Of a stretch of DNA of 36,204 nucleotides, positions 1 through 8,324 are shown in pieces. The position numbers and the translations under genes were made by a program. The stretch is from an uncultured Mucilaginibacter sp. (GTDB lineage Bacteria > Bacteroidota > Bacteroidia > Sphingobacteriales > Sphingobacteriaceae), in assembly GCF_903913935.1 (NCBI RefSeq), contig NZ_CAIWNH010000558.1, positions 1 to 36,204 of the forward strand, in the 5' to 3' direction. The first letter of the stretch is position 1, and the number at the start of each line of letters is the position of its first letter. Under the pieces are notes generated by a model, which saw only the letters and a list, made by a program, of their open reading frames with translations, was not told the origin of the DNA and searched no databases.

Positions 1-924
1 CAGCCATACAATTTAGGCAAGGATACCGTTTGTACGCTTTTAAAAACCGGCATCAACGATTCCTTTTTAATAAAGGATGGCGCCATGAAATATGTATACA
101 GGGTTTATAGCCTTAATTGGAGAACAAGAACGGAAATTCTTGAAGAGATCAGGCTGCTTAATTTGCTGCATTCAAATCATATCCCGGTTTCCTATCCCTT
201 GCTAAACATTCATGGCGAATATATTGAGGAACTAAAAGCACCTGAAGGACTACGATTTGGCGTATTGTTTACTTTTGCCAGGGGCGAAAAGTTGTTGAAC
301 TTTCCGGCTGATCTGCATTTTAAAGCAGGTGAAATTATGGCAAAAATGCACCGCCTCACTAATAGCATTAAACTCGACCGGGTAAACTATACACCTGGAG
401 TGATCCTGGAAGATTCATTTGAACACCTCAAAAAATTTCTACCTGCGGGTACGGCCGAAATGGATTTTATGGTATCGGCCCAAAAATGCCTGCTGGATGA
501 ATTTGCACACTTTGATGAAGGCCAATTGCGAAAAGGCGCGGTTCATATGGATATCTGGTTTAATAATATCAGCATTGACCATGAAACCGGTATCACCCTG
601 TTTGATTTTGATTTTTGCGGTAACGGCTGGCTCTGCTATGATGTGGCCTATTATATTTTACAATTAAACAGCACCGAAAAGGATGAAGCTGAATGCAAAT
701 TAAAAACTGATGCATTTTTAAGCGGCTATGAATCGATTACAAAGCTAACGACTGAAGAAAAACGGATCATCCCTCACCTGGGTGTGGCATTATACTTTTT
801 TTACCTGGGCATCCAGTGCCAAAGGTTTGATAATTGGTCGAATACGTTTTTAAACGAAATGTATTTAAAGCGGTTTATCAATTTACTGGTAAAAAGGTAT
901 TTTGAGAAGAATGGGTTGGGGTGA
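1..924 (+). CDS. Aminoglycoside phosphotransferase-fold kinase (partial, 5' end outside window)
   Basis: Predicted small-molecule kinase of the APH/homoserine kinase type II superfamily; the substrate cannot be told. The frame is open back to base 1, and the residues before the ATG at 85 (GINDSFLIKDGAMKYVYRVY) look like the kinase N-lobe strands, so that ATG is internal and the true start lies upstream of the window. The catalytic loop HMDIWFNN (pattern HxDxxxxN) is at about 538-561, followed by the metal-binding DFD near 604-612. These are the Brenner-type motifs of the fold. In Bacteroidota such genes are often annotated only as 'phosphotransferase enzyme family'. It is convergent with the next gene, 12 bp away. 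The family is fairly sure; the biological role is unknown. Confidence 0.8.
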   Translation, partial: QPYNLGKDTVCTLLKTGINDSFLIKDGAMKYVYRVYSLNWRTRTEILEEIRLLNLLHSNHIPVSYPLLNIHGEYIEELKAPEGLRFGVLFTFARGEKLLNFPADLHFKAGEIMAKMHRLTNSIKLDRVNYTPGVILEDSFEHLKKFLPAGTAEMDFMVSAQKCLLDEFAHFDEGQLRKGAVHMDIWFNNISIDHETGITLFDFDFCGNGWLCYDVAYYILQLNSTEKDEAECKLKTDAFLSGYESITKLTTEEKRIIPHLGVALYFFYLGIQCQRFDNWSNTFLNEMYLKRFINLLVKRYFEKNGLG

Positions 925-936
925 GAAAGATCAATT

Positions 937-1761
937 CTACTTCTGCCTAACCAGTTTGTATTTAAGCTTACCCAGTACTAATTCCGTTGAATCGGCATTT
1001 TCTCCGGTTTCGTACAGCTTCAAAGTGTCTGCAATTATTTTGAAAGAATACCAAACTTGGCGTTTGGTGTCAATATTGAAACCAATTTCATCAAGGTTGT
1101 CATTAGCATCAGAATTTAGATCAATATTGATAAAGTAAGTTTTGCAATTCAAAAGGCCAATTACTTTTCCATCTTCAGTGAAAGATATTTTAGAGGTGGA
1201 GCCCCGGCTATCGGTTAATTTATAGTTGCCTGCTACAAGTGATTTATTAACATAATTATATAAACCGTAGCCTAATTTTTTATCGGGCTGCCTTTGTAAA
1301 ATCCGCTTGAATTTAGTTTTAAAATACTGTTTTTTTGCTTCATCATATTGCGGCACCAGTAAAGTGGTATCTCCATTTTCAATTGAATAGCTTAGATCTT
1401 GTCCATTAAACAAAATGGTTCCAGGGGCTTTACCCGGCTGAAATTTAATGGTAACATCTCCACTATCATGATTCCCATAGCCGGCAATAAATTTGATGCT
1501 GTCTCCCGTAATTTGATCTGTGTTTACGTAAAAAGTTGTAATCCATGTAGCCAGATCGGCTGCCGCCAATGGTGATTTGGTTCTTATTACTTTTTCAACA
1601 TAATCTGCGTTTACCCACACCCCCTGTACTATCGGTTTAAATTTTTTGATCAATTCCTCCGATTGATTTTTGGCAGATGAATTATTTGCTAAAGAATCTT
1701 TACCAGGTTTTTTACTATTGCTTTTACAGGATATAAACACATAAAAACATATAAGTATCAA
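937..1761 (-). CDS. Hypothetical lipoprotein, start region possibly frameshifted
   Basis: Unrecognised 274-residue protein, probably an exported lipoprotein. The open frame begins at a TTG at 1761 and starts MILICFYVFISCKS, a hydrophobic stretch ending in a lipobox-like cysteine, but without the usual basic N-terminus. Fourteen bases upstream an ATG (1773-1775) reads MKITI and then hits TGA. One extra T in the T run at that point would join it to the open frame and give a textbook lipoprotein signal, MKITILILICFYVFISC. The mature part is polar with alternating strand-like segments and no domain I recognise. A TTG start cannot be excluded. Confidence 0.6.
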   Translation of the reverse strand: MILICFYVFISCKSNSKKPGKDSLANNSSAKNQSEELIKKFKPIVQGVWVNADYVEKVIRTKSPLAAADLATWITTFYVNTDQITGDSIKFIAGYGNHDSGDVTIKFQPGKAPGTILFNGQDLSYSIENGDTTLLVPQYDEAKKQYFKTKFKRILQRQPDKKLGYGLYNYVNKSLVAGNYKLTDSRGSTSKISFTEDGKVIGLLNCKTYFINIDLNSDANDNLDEIGFNIDTKRQVWYSFKIIADTLKLYETGENADSTELVLGKLKYKLVRQK

Positions 1762-1830
1762 ATGGTGATTTTCATTGTGATAAGCTATAAGCTGCTACTA
1801 AAGTAAAAATAATTCGTAAGCAAAGTAAAA

Positions 1831-1861
1831 GACTTCCGAAGTTTTGAAAACTTCGGAAGTC
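1831..1861. repeat. 31-bp perfect palindrome
   Basis: A 15-base arm (1831-1845, GACTTCCGAAGTTTT) is followed by one base and its exact reverse complement (1847-1861). It sits between the lipoprotein gene and ispG. There is no clear T run after it on either strand, so it resembles an interspersed palindromic repeat more than a terminator. Its CTTCCGAAGT core resembles the TTCCGGACTT words repeated at 11161-11356. Confidence 0.75.
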
Positions 1862-1920
1862 TGCGAACCACGCAGCATTACAACCTTTCAACTTTCCAAC
1901 ATTACAACAAACCTATTTTG

Positions 1921-1928
1921 TATTTTTG
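1921..1928 (+). promoter_or_regulatory. Candidate -7 element for ispG
   Basis: TATTTTTG fits the Bacteroidota -7 consensus TAnnTTTG and ends four bases before the ispG ATG at 1933. If used, the transcript would be leaderless or nearly so. No good -33 TTTG is visible 19-21 bp upstream, so support is limited. Confidence 0.35.
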
Positions 1929-1932
1929 TACT

Positions 1933-3954
1933 ATGAATACTGCTTCCATCAAAACGCTGCCGGGCCGTTATTGTAATTCGCTAACCGAATACTCGCGTTT
2001 TGTAACGCGGGAAGTGACTATCGGCGATGTGCCGATGGGCGGCATCAACCCCATCCGCATCCAAAGCATGACCACCACCGATACCATGGATACCATTGGC
2101 ACGGTGGAGCAATCGATCAGGATGATAGAAGCAGGCTGCGACTACGTGCGCATCACCGCGCCGAGTATTAAGGAAGCAAAAAACCTGGCCGAGATCAAAA
2201 AACAACTCCGGGCCCGGGGTTATACGGCGCCTTTGGTGGCCGATATCCACTTTACGCCAAATGCAGCTGAGGTTGCCGCAAGGATCGTAGAAAAAGTAAG
2301 GGTAAACCCCGGCAATTATGCAGATAAAAAGAAATTCGACCAGATAGATTATACAGATGCTGAATACCAGGGCGAACTGGAGCGTATTTACCAGAAATTT
2401 GCGCCGCTGGTAAAAATTTGCAAAGAATATGGCACGGCCATGCGCATCGGCACCAACCACGGCTCGCTGAGCGACAGGATCATGAGCCGCTATGGCGACA
2501 CGCCGCGGGGTATGGTAGAATCGGCGATGGAATTTATGCGGATGTGTGAAACGCTGAACTATTACAGTCTGGTGGTCAGCATGAAATCGAGCAACCCGCA
2601 GGTAATGGTGCAGGCCTACCGCCTCCTGGTGGAGACCATGGTTGCCGAAGGGATGAACTACCCGCTGCACCTGGGTGTTACTGAAGCCGGCGACGGCGAA
2701 GATGGCCGCATCAAATCAGCTGTAGGGATCGGTACCCTGCTGGAAGATGGCCTGGGCGATACTGTACGCGTATCCCTAACCGAAGAACCCGAAGCAGAAG
2801 CCCCGGTGGCGATTGCACTCGTTAATCGGTATGTTGAAAGGGCAAAAGCCGAAAGGCAAAAGGCGAAAGGTAACGCGGGTGAAAAACCCCTTTCACCTTT
2901 CACCTTTCGCCTTTCACCTCAGACGCATAATCCCTACGAATACAAACGTCGCCACACTTATGAAGCCAACGCTTTCATCGGTGGCCATATGGTGCCTAGG
3001 GTTGTGGTTGATCTATCCAACAAAAACTTAAAAGACCCGGCGGTGTTAAATGCAGCCGGTTACCTGTACGCGCCGCTGCTGGATAAATACAATATGGCCG
3101 AACAGTCGGTTGACTTTGTTTATTTGGGGGATAGTTTACCATCATTCAATTTTCCCGGCAACTTAAAACAGTTGTACAATTATGCTACCTGGTTAAAACT
3201 GGCGGATAAAACCATGTGCCACCCGGTATTTACACTCAACGAATTTGTAAACGCAGCCGACCGCTCATCAGCGTTAAAACTGGTGAAGCTAAAACATACC
3301 GACCTTGATTCAGATGATTTTGGTGCCTTGCCGTTTGATCCCTCGCTGATATTTGTTTTGGAGACTGATGAGCTGCATGGAATGGCTGAACAGCGTGCCT
3401 TCTTTTTTAAGCTCGAAGAAATGGGTTTAGATGTACCGGTGATCATTAAACGTAATTACGCTTTTTCGACTGTAGACTCAATACTTCAGACTCAAGACTT
3501 ACAACTTCACGCCGCCACTGATCTCGGCGCTTTGCTGGTTGATGGCTTCGGCGATGGCATCTGGATAGAAGCCCCGGAAGTTGAAACTAAAGTGATCACC
3601 TCAACCGCCTTTGGCATTTTACAGGCCACCCGTTCACGGATCTCAAAAACCGAATATATCAGTTGCCCCAGTTGCGGCCGTACGCTGTTCGACCTGATGG
3701 AAACCACGCAGATGATCCGCAGCCGGACAAGTCACCTTAAAGGATTAAAAATCGGCATTATGGGCTGTATCGTAAATGGCCCCGGCGAAATGGCCGATGC
3801 TGATTATGGTTATGTCGGCTCCGGTCCGGGTAAGGTTACGCTTTATCGCGGCAAAGAGGCCGTGAAGAAAAATATATCCTCAACGAATGCGCTTGACGAA
3901 CTGATCGGAATTATCGTTGAAGACGGCAATTGGATAGAAAACAGCGACTTATAA
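1933..3954 (+). CDS. ispG: 4-hydroxy-3-methylbut-2-en-1-yl diphosphate synthase (IspG), long form
   Basis: Catalyses the penultimate step of the MEP isoprenoid pathway, converting MEcPP to HMBPP, in the cytoplasm. The N-terminal half is the TIM barrel (GGINPIRIQSMTTTDTMDT, VADIHFTPNAA, NHGSLSDRI). The C-terminal [4Fe-4S] domain carries CPSC (C578, C581), then GCIVNGPGEMADADYG with C612 and E619. At about 673 residues it matches the long form with an extra central domain known in Bacteroidota, plants and Chlamydiae. I chose ATG 1933 over the TTG at 1918 because the latter would overlap the promoter-like element. Residues about 309-328 are encoded by a palindromic repeat, giving a lysine/alanine-rich and then SPFTFRLSP linker between the barrel and the central domain. 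The gene looks functional. Confidence 0.95.
   Translation: MNTASIKTLPGRYCNSLTEYSRFVTREVTIGDVPMGGINPIRIQSMTTTDTMDTIGTVEQSIRMIEAGCDYVRITAPSIKEAKNLAEIKKQLRARGYTAPLVADIHFTPNAAEVAARIVEKVRVNPGNYADKKKFDQIDYTDAEYQGELERIYQKFAPLVKICKEYGTAMRIGTNHGSLSDRIMSRYGDTPRGMVESAMEFMRMCETLNYYSLVVSMKSSNPQVMVQAYRLLVETMVAEGMNYPLHLGVTEAGDGEDGRIKSAVGIGTLLEDGLGDTVRVSLTEEPEAEAPVAIALVNRYVERAKAERQKAKGNAGEKPLSPFTFRLSPQTHNPYEYKRRHTYEANAFIGGHMVPRVVVDLSNKNLKDPAVLNAAGYLYAPLLDKYNMAEQSVDFVYLGDSLPSFNFPGNLKQLYNYATWLKLADKTMCHPVFTLNEFVNAADRSSALKLVKLKHTDLDSDDFGALPFDPSLIFVLETDELHGMAEQRAFFFKLEEMGLDVPVIIKRNYAFSTVDSILQTQDLQLHAATDLGALLVDGFGDGIWIEAPEVETKVITSTAFGILQATRSRISKTEYISCPSCGRTLFDLMETTQMIRSRTSHLKGLKIGIMGCIVNGPGEMADADYGYVGSGPGKVTLYRGKEAVKKNISSTNALDELIGIIVEDGNWIENSDL
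2859..2914 (+). repeat. Palindromic repeat inserted in frame inside ispG
   Basis: AAAGGCGAAAGGT (2859-2871) is exactly complementary to ACCTTTCGCCTTT (2902-2914). Between them, GGTGAAA (2878-2884) pairs with TTTCACC (2891-2897) around a six-base loop. The surrounding sequence (about 2842-2918) is built of repeated GAAAGG / CCTTTC words. The reading frame stays open through it. It falls in a linker that varies in length among IspG proteins. Confidence 0.75.
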
Positions 3955-4009
3955 TAATATATTTCACCGTTTTTTTGGCAAATTCGGGAATAAGTCTTAA
4001 ACTTATGGT

Positions 4010-5439
4010 ATGAAATTTCCTAAACTTCAATATGTAATAATACTATGGGGTTTAATAGTAATAAATAACAGTTCTTTTGGGCAAAATTACCCGAGAGGGC
4101 TTGACTTTAATGACTCGGCTTACGCCACGGTGCCACGTAAAGCTCCTTTGTTGCGGTCTTTAGATACCATACCTTCCAAATTTTCCTTAAAAGACTATGC
4201 GCCTCATCCAAAAAGCCAGGGCGAATACCTTACATGCACCGCATGGGCATGTGCCTATTGTGCACGCACTATGGTTGATGCCATAAAATATAACTGGACC
4301 AACAAAGATTCGATAACTGCCAAAGCTTTTTCTCCGGCCTTTTTGTTTCGTTTGCTCAGCCCTGGTAATAATGGTTGCTCGGCAGAAACTGATATGGATG
4401 TTGCTCTGCAGCTGATGAAAAACAAGGGTTGCATCCCATACCTTGAGTTGCCATCTATGTGTGTGCCTGCCGTTAGTACGGATCAGATCGGAAAAGCAAC
4501 TAATTATAAAATAAGGGACTTTGCGCGTCTTTTTGATGTAGGCTCTTTCGCTAACCTGAAAATTCAGGCAGTTAAGAAAGCGATATCCGAAAAAAAACCG
4601 GTTATGGTGGGTATTATTTGCCCCCTTCGTTTAATCATGCCTATCATACCTGGCAGCCGACTGAACAGCCCCTTTCAAGTTTTGGTGGCCATGCATTATG
4701 TGTAGTTGGCTATGATGATAATCAATATGGTGGCGCCTTTGAAGTGCAAAACAGCTGGGGTGAAAACTGGGGATTTGAAGGATATACCTGGATAAACTAC
4801 CAGGATTTTGCCCGGTTTGTACGCTATGGGTATGAGCTGATAGACTTGCCAGACGTAAAGCCGGATGTAGCGGACCTTTCAGGCTCGATAAAGCTGATGC
4901 TAACATCAGGCGAGGAAATGCCTGCCAATCTTTCAGTTACAACCCGGGGCTTAATTGCCGTGTCTGCCCAAAAATCGCCAGACCCATTAACCGTTTATCA
5001 AACAGCCAATTCCTATGCATCTGGCACCCGCTTTAATGTTTTTGTAGCAAACGATCAACCGGCTTATGTTTACGCCATCGGTTCGGATCTTGGCAATAAC
5101 GATGTTGTATTATTCCCTTTCGAAAAGAATATCAGCGCAGCCCTTACTTATAAAAAAAGTACTTTCGCGATACCCCAAAATGGCTACATTGAGTTTGATA
5201 AAAAGCCAGGTAAGGATTTTTTGTGTGTGTTATACAGCAGGAGCGAACTAAATATCAATGACATTATCACAAAATTAGGTGCAGAGCAGGGCTCCTTTAA
5301 TCAAAGGATATATAAAGTGATGGCTAACCGAATAGTTGACCCGGGGGATGTGAAATTTGCAAATGATAAAATTGCCTTCCAGGCACATAGCAAAGGGAAA
5401 GAGGTACTGGCAATGATGGTAGAACTAGATCATAAATAG
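4010..5439 (+). pseudogene. Secreted papain-like C1 cysteine peptidase with C-terminal DUF4384, frameshifted
   Basis: One ancestral gene is now split in two frames. The first part (4010-4705) has a signal peptide ending near SSFGQ and the catalytic Cys region SQGEYLTCTAWA (C76, codon 4235-4237). The second frame carries the catalytic His (GGHALCVVGYDD, codon 4690-4692) and Asn (NSWGENWG, codon 4750-4752), then a DUF4384-like domain (GTRFNVFVAND, AYVYAIGSD, FLCVLYS) to the stop at 5439. The switch is at the C run 4621-4625: a sixth C would read ...IICPPSFNHAYHTW and give about 476 residues with the full triad. Without it, the first product ends at 4705 without His and Asn. DUF4384 is often found with caspase-like proteins, and one follows 9 bp downstream. 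Alternatives are sequencing error or phase variation. Confidence 0.85.
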
Positions 5440-5448
5440 AACACTCCG

Positions 5449-8235
5449 ATGATAAAAAGGCGAATAAGCTTATTGGTATTTTTTCTGACGATTTCCGCGT
5501 CGCTGATGGCACAAACCGTTTACCAGCAAAATTTCAGGGAGGTAGATCCACAGTGGTCTGAGCATGACGACATGTACACCCATGAGAAAATTGAGAACCA
5601 CAAATTTGTCATTACCCAAAAGAACATTAAATACTCCTACCAGGCGGTAGAGATTCCGCTGGAGGATGGAAAGGATTATAGTATTGAAACAATAGTTACC
5701 CACATAGCAGGCGGCGAAATGGATCCTTATGGGCTTGTTTTTGCAGGGGAAGGGGCAACGGATAATTATATTTTTGCTATTTCCGCAAATGGCCGGTTTA
5801 TTTTTGGAAGCCAAACCAACGGATTGTTTACGCCTATTATAAGATGGACGGAATCAAATGTGGTAAAACGGGGAAATAGCCAGCCAAACAAACTACGCAT
5901 TGAAACGGCAGGCGACAAATTGAAACTCATTATTAACGACCGACAGGTTGCTAAAATAGCTATGATACAACCTTTTGGCAACGAAGTTGGTTTTGTGGTT
6001 GGTAAGCCTCAAACTGCCGCATTTGAATATTTGCTGGTAAGTTATATGGCTGATCCATCAAATGAAACCGTTAATAAGCCAACTAAACAACCATCCGTTT
6101 TGCCGCGCGCTGATTCCGTTAGGCGCGTAGTTGTTGCCCCAGCCAAGGCAATTGACAGCCCGCCGAATCCTGACGTCGCAAAAATAGCTCCCATAGCGGT
6201 GTCTGCCCCGGTTTTACCGGAAAGCTCCGGCCGTGATTCTATAAAAAAACCGGTAAATGCCGTAACGATTAATGAACGTAAACCTACTGCGGCGGATTCG
6301 GTTAAAAATACCATTGCCCAACCCGTCAATACCGTAGTTGTTTCGCCACCTGCTCCAACGCCTGCCGGAACAGCCAATGCTGTCGTGACCATACCAGTTA
6401 ATCCTTCAATTATCAACCCTGTTATTTCTTCTGCTTCTGTGCCTGTCGACGCCCAGGCTGCCAGACCTGTTAATTCAGTCGTTACCGCACCAGCGGGCGC
6501 CTCTATTATTGATACGGCAAGGAGTGTTCACAATACGATTCCGGCGGTAGCTGCAATAGACACAGCAAAAAAAGCCGTTAACCAGGCGGTTAATTCAGTA
6601 GTCAATCAGCGGCTTAACGCGGTAATTACTGACACCGCTTTTTATGCTGATTTTAATGCCGGCGACAAAAAAAAGTGGGTTTTAAATCAGTCGGATTCTA
6701 CATCACAAGTTATAAGCACGGGTACGTTGAGAATATCGCACAGGGCCAAATTTGGATTTACAGATGCAATCGCTATTTGTAGCCCTAAAGTGGATATGCA
6801 CCGCGACTTTTTGATCAATACAACAACTGTACATTTTTCGGGGAGGAGGAATTACGGTTACGGCATTGAGTTTGGCGCCGATAGTGCCCATCAATATCAT
6901 TTTTGGATCACCGCAAGCGGCTATTATAATATAAGTAAAACGGATGATAAAGGCTTTACAACTACAATAAGCTACAATAGCAGTGATTTTATAAAAAAGG
7001 GCGATAGTGTAAAAAATATGCTTGGCATTGAGCACAAAGGCGGCCAGCTTTATTTTTTTGTTAATGGCCAGCAAGTCGAGAAACACCCCGATATTGATTT
7101 TTCCGGTCATATGTTCGGCGTGTCTGTGGCATCAAGTCAGTTTGTCGGTTTTGACAAATTTACCTTCGGCTTTATTGATAAACCGGCGTCTGCTGTAGCC
7201 TCAGACACAGTTTCGACACCCCAAATTACGGTTACCTCGCCTGAGGTCCCGCGCGGATTAAAGGTGGTGCAGAACAGCGATATGCTGCATGTAGTTGGAA
7301 AAGCTAAAGATAAGGCAGGTATAATCTCCATCAAAGTAAACGATGTGCCGGCAAGCTTTGATGATAATGGAAATTTTATGGTAGATATACCAATGGCTGT
7401 TGGCGAAAATGTCTTAAAGATAGTGGCGCAGAATGCTGAAATGAGATTGGGCTTTTATACATTTCATGTAACGCGAAATGTTATACCCGCTGTTGAACAG
7501 GCCGTGGTGAAACAAGTTGCCTCAGAAGGTAAATACTTCGCATTGCTGATTGGTGAACAGGACTACCTGGATCAGCGCATACCGAGCCTGGAACAACCGG
7601 TTATTGATGCCAACAACTTGTCAAATGCCCTGGTGAATAATTATACATTCGCACCCGAAAATATCAGTATCCTGCAAAACCCCTCCCGAAAGGATTTTTT
7701 TAAAGCCCTCGAGGATATGAAAAGTAAAGTAAATAGCGAGGACAATGTGCTTATATTTTATGCTGGCCACGGCAAGTATGACGATGACCAGCTGCAGGGC
7801 TATTGGTTTCCGTCAGACGCAATGATTGACAGGCGCGATACATGGATCTCAAACTCCGACCTGATCGGTTATTTAAGAGCCATAAAATCAAAGCACACCT
7901 TATTGATCAGCGACGCTTGTTTTTCGGGGAGTATTTTTAAAGGCCGTGGAATAGAGTTTGCCTCAAAGGGAATACAAGAGTTATATAAATTACCAAGCCG
8001 GAAAGCAATGACCAGCGGGATGATGAAGCCGGTAGCCGACAAAAGCATCTTTATTCAATACCTTGTAAAACGGCTTAATGACAATACCGATAAATTTTTG
8101 TCATCCGAGCAATTGTTCTTTCGGTTTAAGGAAGCTGTTGTTAACAATAGTGCAACCGGGCAAATCCCTCAGTTTGGAGAGATCAGGGAGGCTGGTGACG
8201 AGGGTGGCGATTTTATTTTCATCCGGAAAGAATAA
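5449..8235 (+). CDS. Secreted caspase-like (C14) cysteine peptidase with two ConA/LamG-like domains
   Basis: A 928-residue exported protein. The signal peptide is MIKRRISLLVFFLTISASLMAQ. Residues about 23-203 form a concanavalin/LamG-type beta-sandwich (inferred from the strand pattern). Residues 204-395 are a Pro/Val/Ala-rich low-complexity linker with recurring PVN-V words. A second similar sandwich covers 396-578, and an Ig/Big-like module 590-676 (GKAKDKAGIISIKVN). The caspase p20-like domain covers 694-925, with catalytic His774 in YAGHG and Cys824 in SDACFSGS, so the dyad is intact. It follows the C1 peptidase gene by 9 bp and is probably co-transcribed. Known prokaryotic caspase homologues cleave after basic residues. 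The sandwich domains suggest binding to a glycan or surface partner, but that is inference. Confidence 0.88.
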   Translation: MIKRRISLLVFFLTISASLMAQTVYQQNFREVDPQWSEHDDMYTHEKIENHKFVITQKNIKYSYQAVEIPLEDGKDYSIETIVTHIAGGEMDPYGLVFAGEGATDNYIFAISANGRFIFGSQTNGLFTPIIRWTESNVVKRGNSQPNKLRIETAGDKLKLIINDRQVAKIAMIQPFGNEVGFVVGKPQTAAFEYLLVSYMADPSNETVNKPTKQPSVLPRADSVRRVVVAPAKAIDSPPNPDVAKIAPIAVSAPVLPESSGRDSIKKPVNAVTINERKPTAADSVKNTIAQPVNTVVVSPPAPTPAGTANAVVTIPVNPSIINPVISSASVPVDAQAARPVNSVVTAPAGASIIDTARSVHNTIPAVAAIDTAKKAVNQAVNSVVNQRLNAVITDTAFYADFNAGDKKKWVLNQSDSTSQVISTGTLRISHRAKFGFTDAIAICSPKVDMHRDFLINTTTVHFSGRRNYGYGIEFGADSAHQYHFWITASGYYNISKTDDKGFTTTISYNSSDFIKKGDSVKNMLGIEHKGGQLYFFVNGQQVEKHPDIDFSGHMFGVSVASSQFVGFDKFTFGFIDKPASAVASDTVSTPQITVTSPEVPRGLKVVQNSDMLHVVGKAKDKAGIISIKVNDVPASFDDNGNFMVDIPMAVGENVLKIVAQNAEMRLGFYTFHVTRNVIPAVEQAVVKQVASEGKYFALLIGEQDYLDQRIPSLEQPVIDANNLSNALVNNYTFAPENISILQNPSRKDFFKALEDMKSKVNSEDNVLIFYAGHGKYDDDQLQGYWFPSDAMIDRRDTWISNSDLIGYLRAIKSKHTLLISDACFSGSIFKGRGIEFASKGIQELYKLPSRKAMTSGMMKPVADKSIFIQYLVKRLNDNTDKFLSSEQLFFRFKEAVVNNSATGQIPQFGEIREAGDEGGDFIFIRKE

Positions 8236-8274
8236 AAACAGGCCGCAACAATACCCGGTCGTGACAGTAGCAGA

Positions 8275-8319
8275 TCATTGTTTTAATCGTTTTAAAGTCA
8301 AATGATTAATAAACAATGA
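8275..8319. terminator. Bidirectional stem-loop between convergent genes
   Basis: TCATTGTTTTAATC (8275-8288) pairs with GATTAATAAACAATGA (8304-8319), with a two-base bulge and a 15-base loop. It lies between the converging caspase gene and the T9SS-signal gene. The stem is AT-rich and has no clean T tract, so termination is likely by position rather than proven. Confidence 0.45.
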
Positions 8320-8324
8320 CTTAT

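Noticed and set aside
1981-2670. 229-codon open frame on the minus strand
   Set aside because: It lies wholly inside ispG, whose protein has strong family motifs. The antisense product is His/Arg-rich with no domain and is a codon-bias shadow.
4618-5439. Separate gene starting at ATG 4618
   Set aside because: It would have no signal peptide and only half a C1 peptidase triad. The other half is directly upstream in another frame, so one broken gene explains both.
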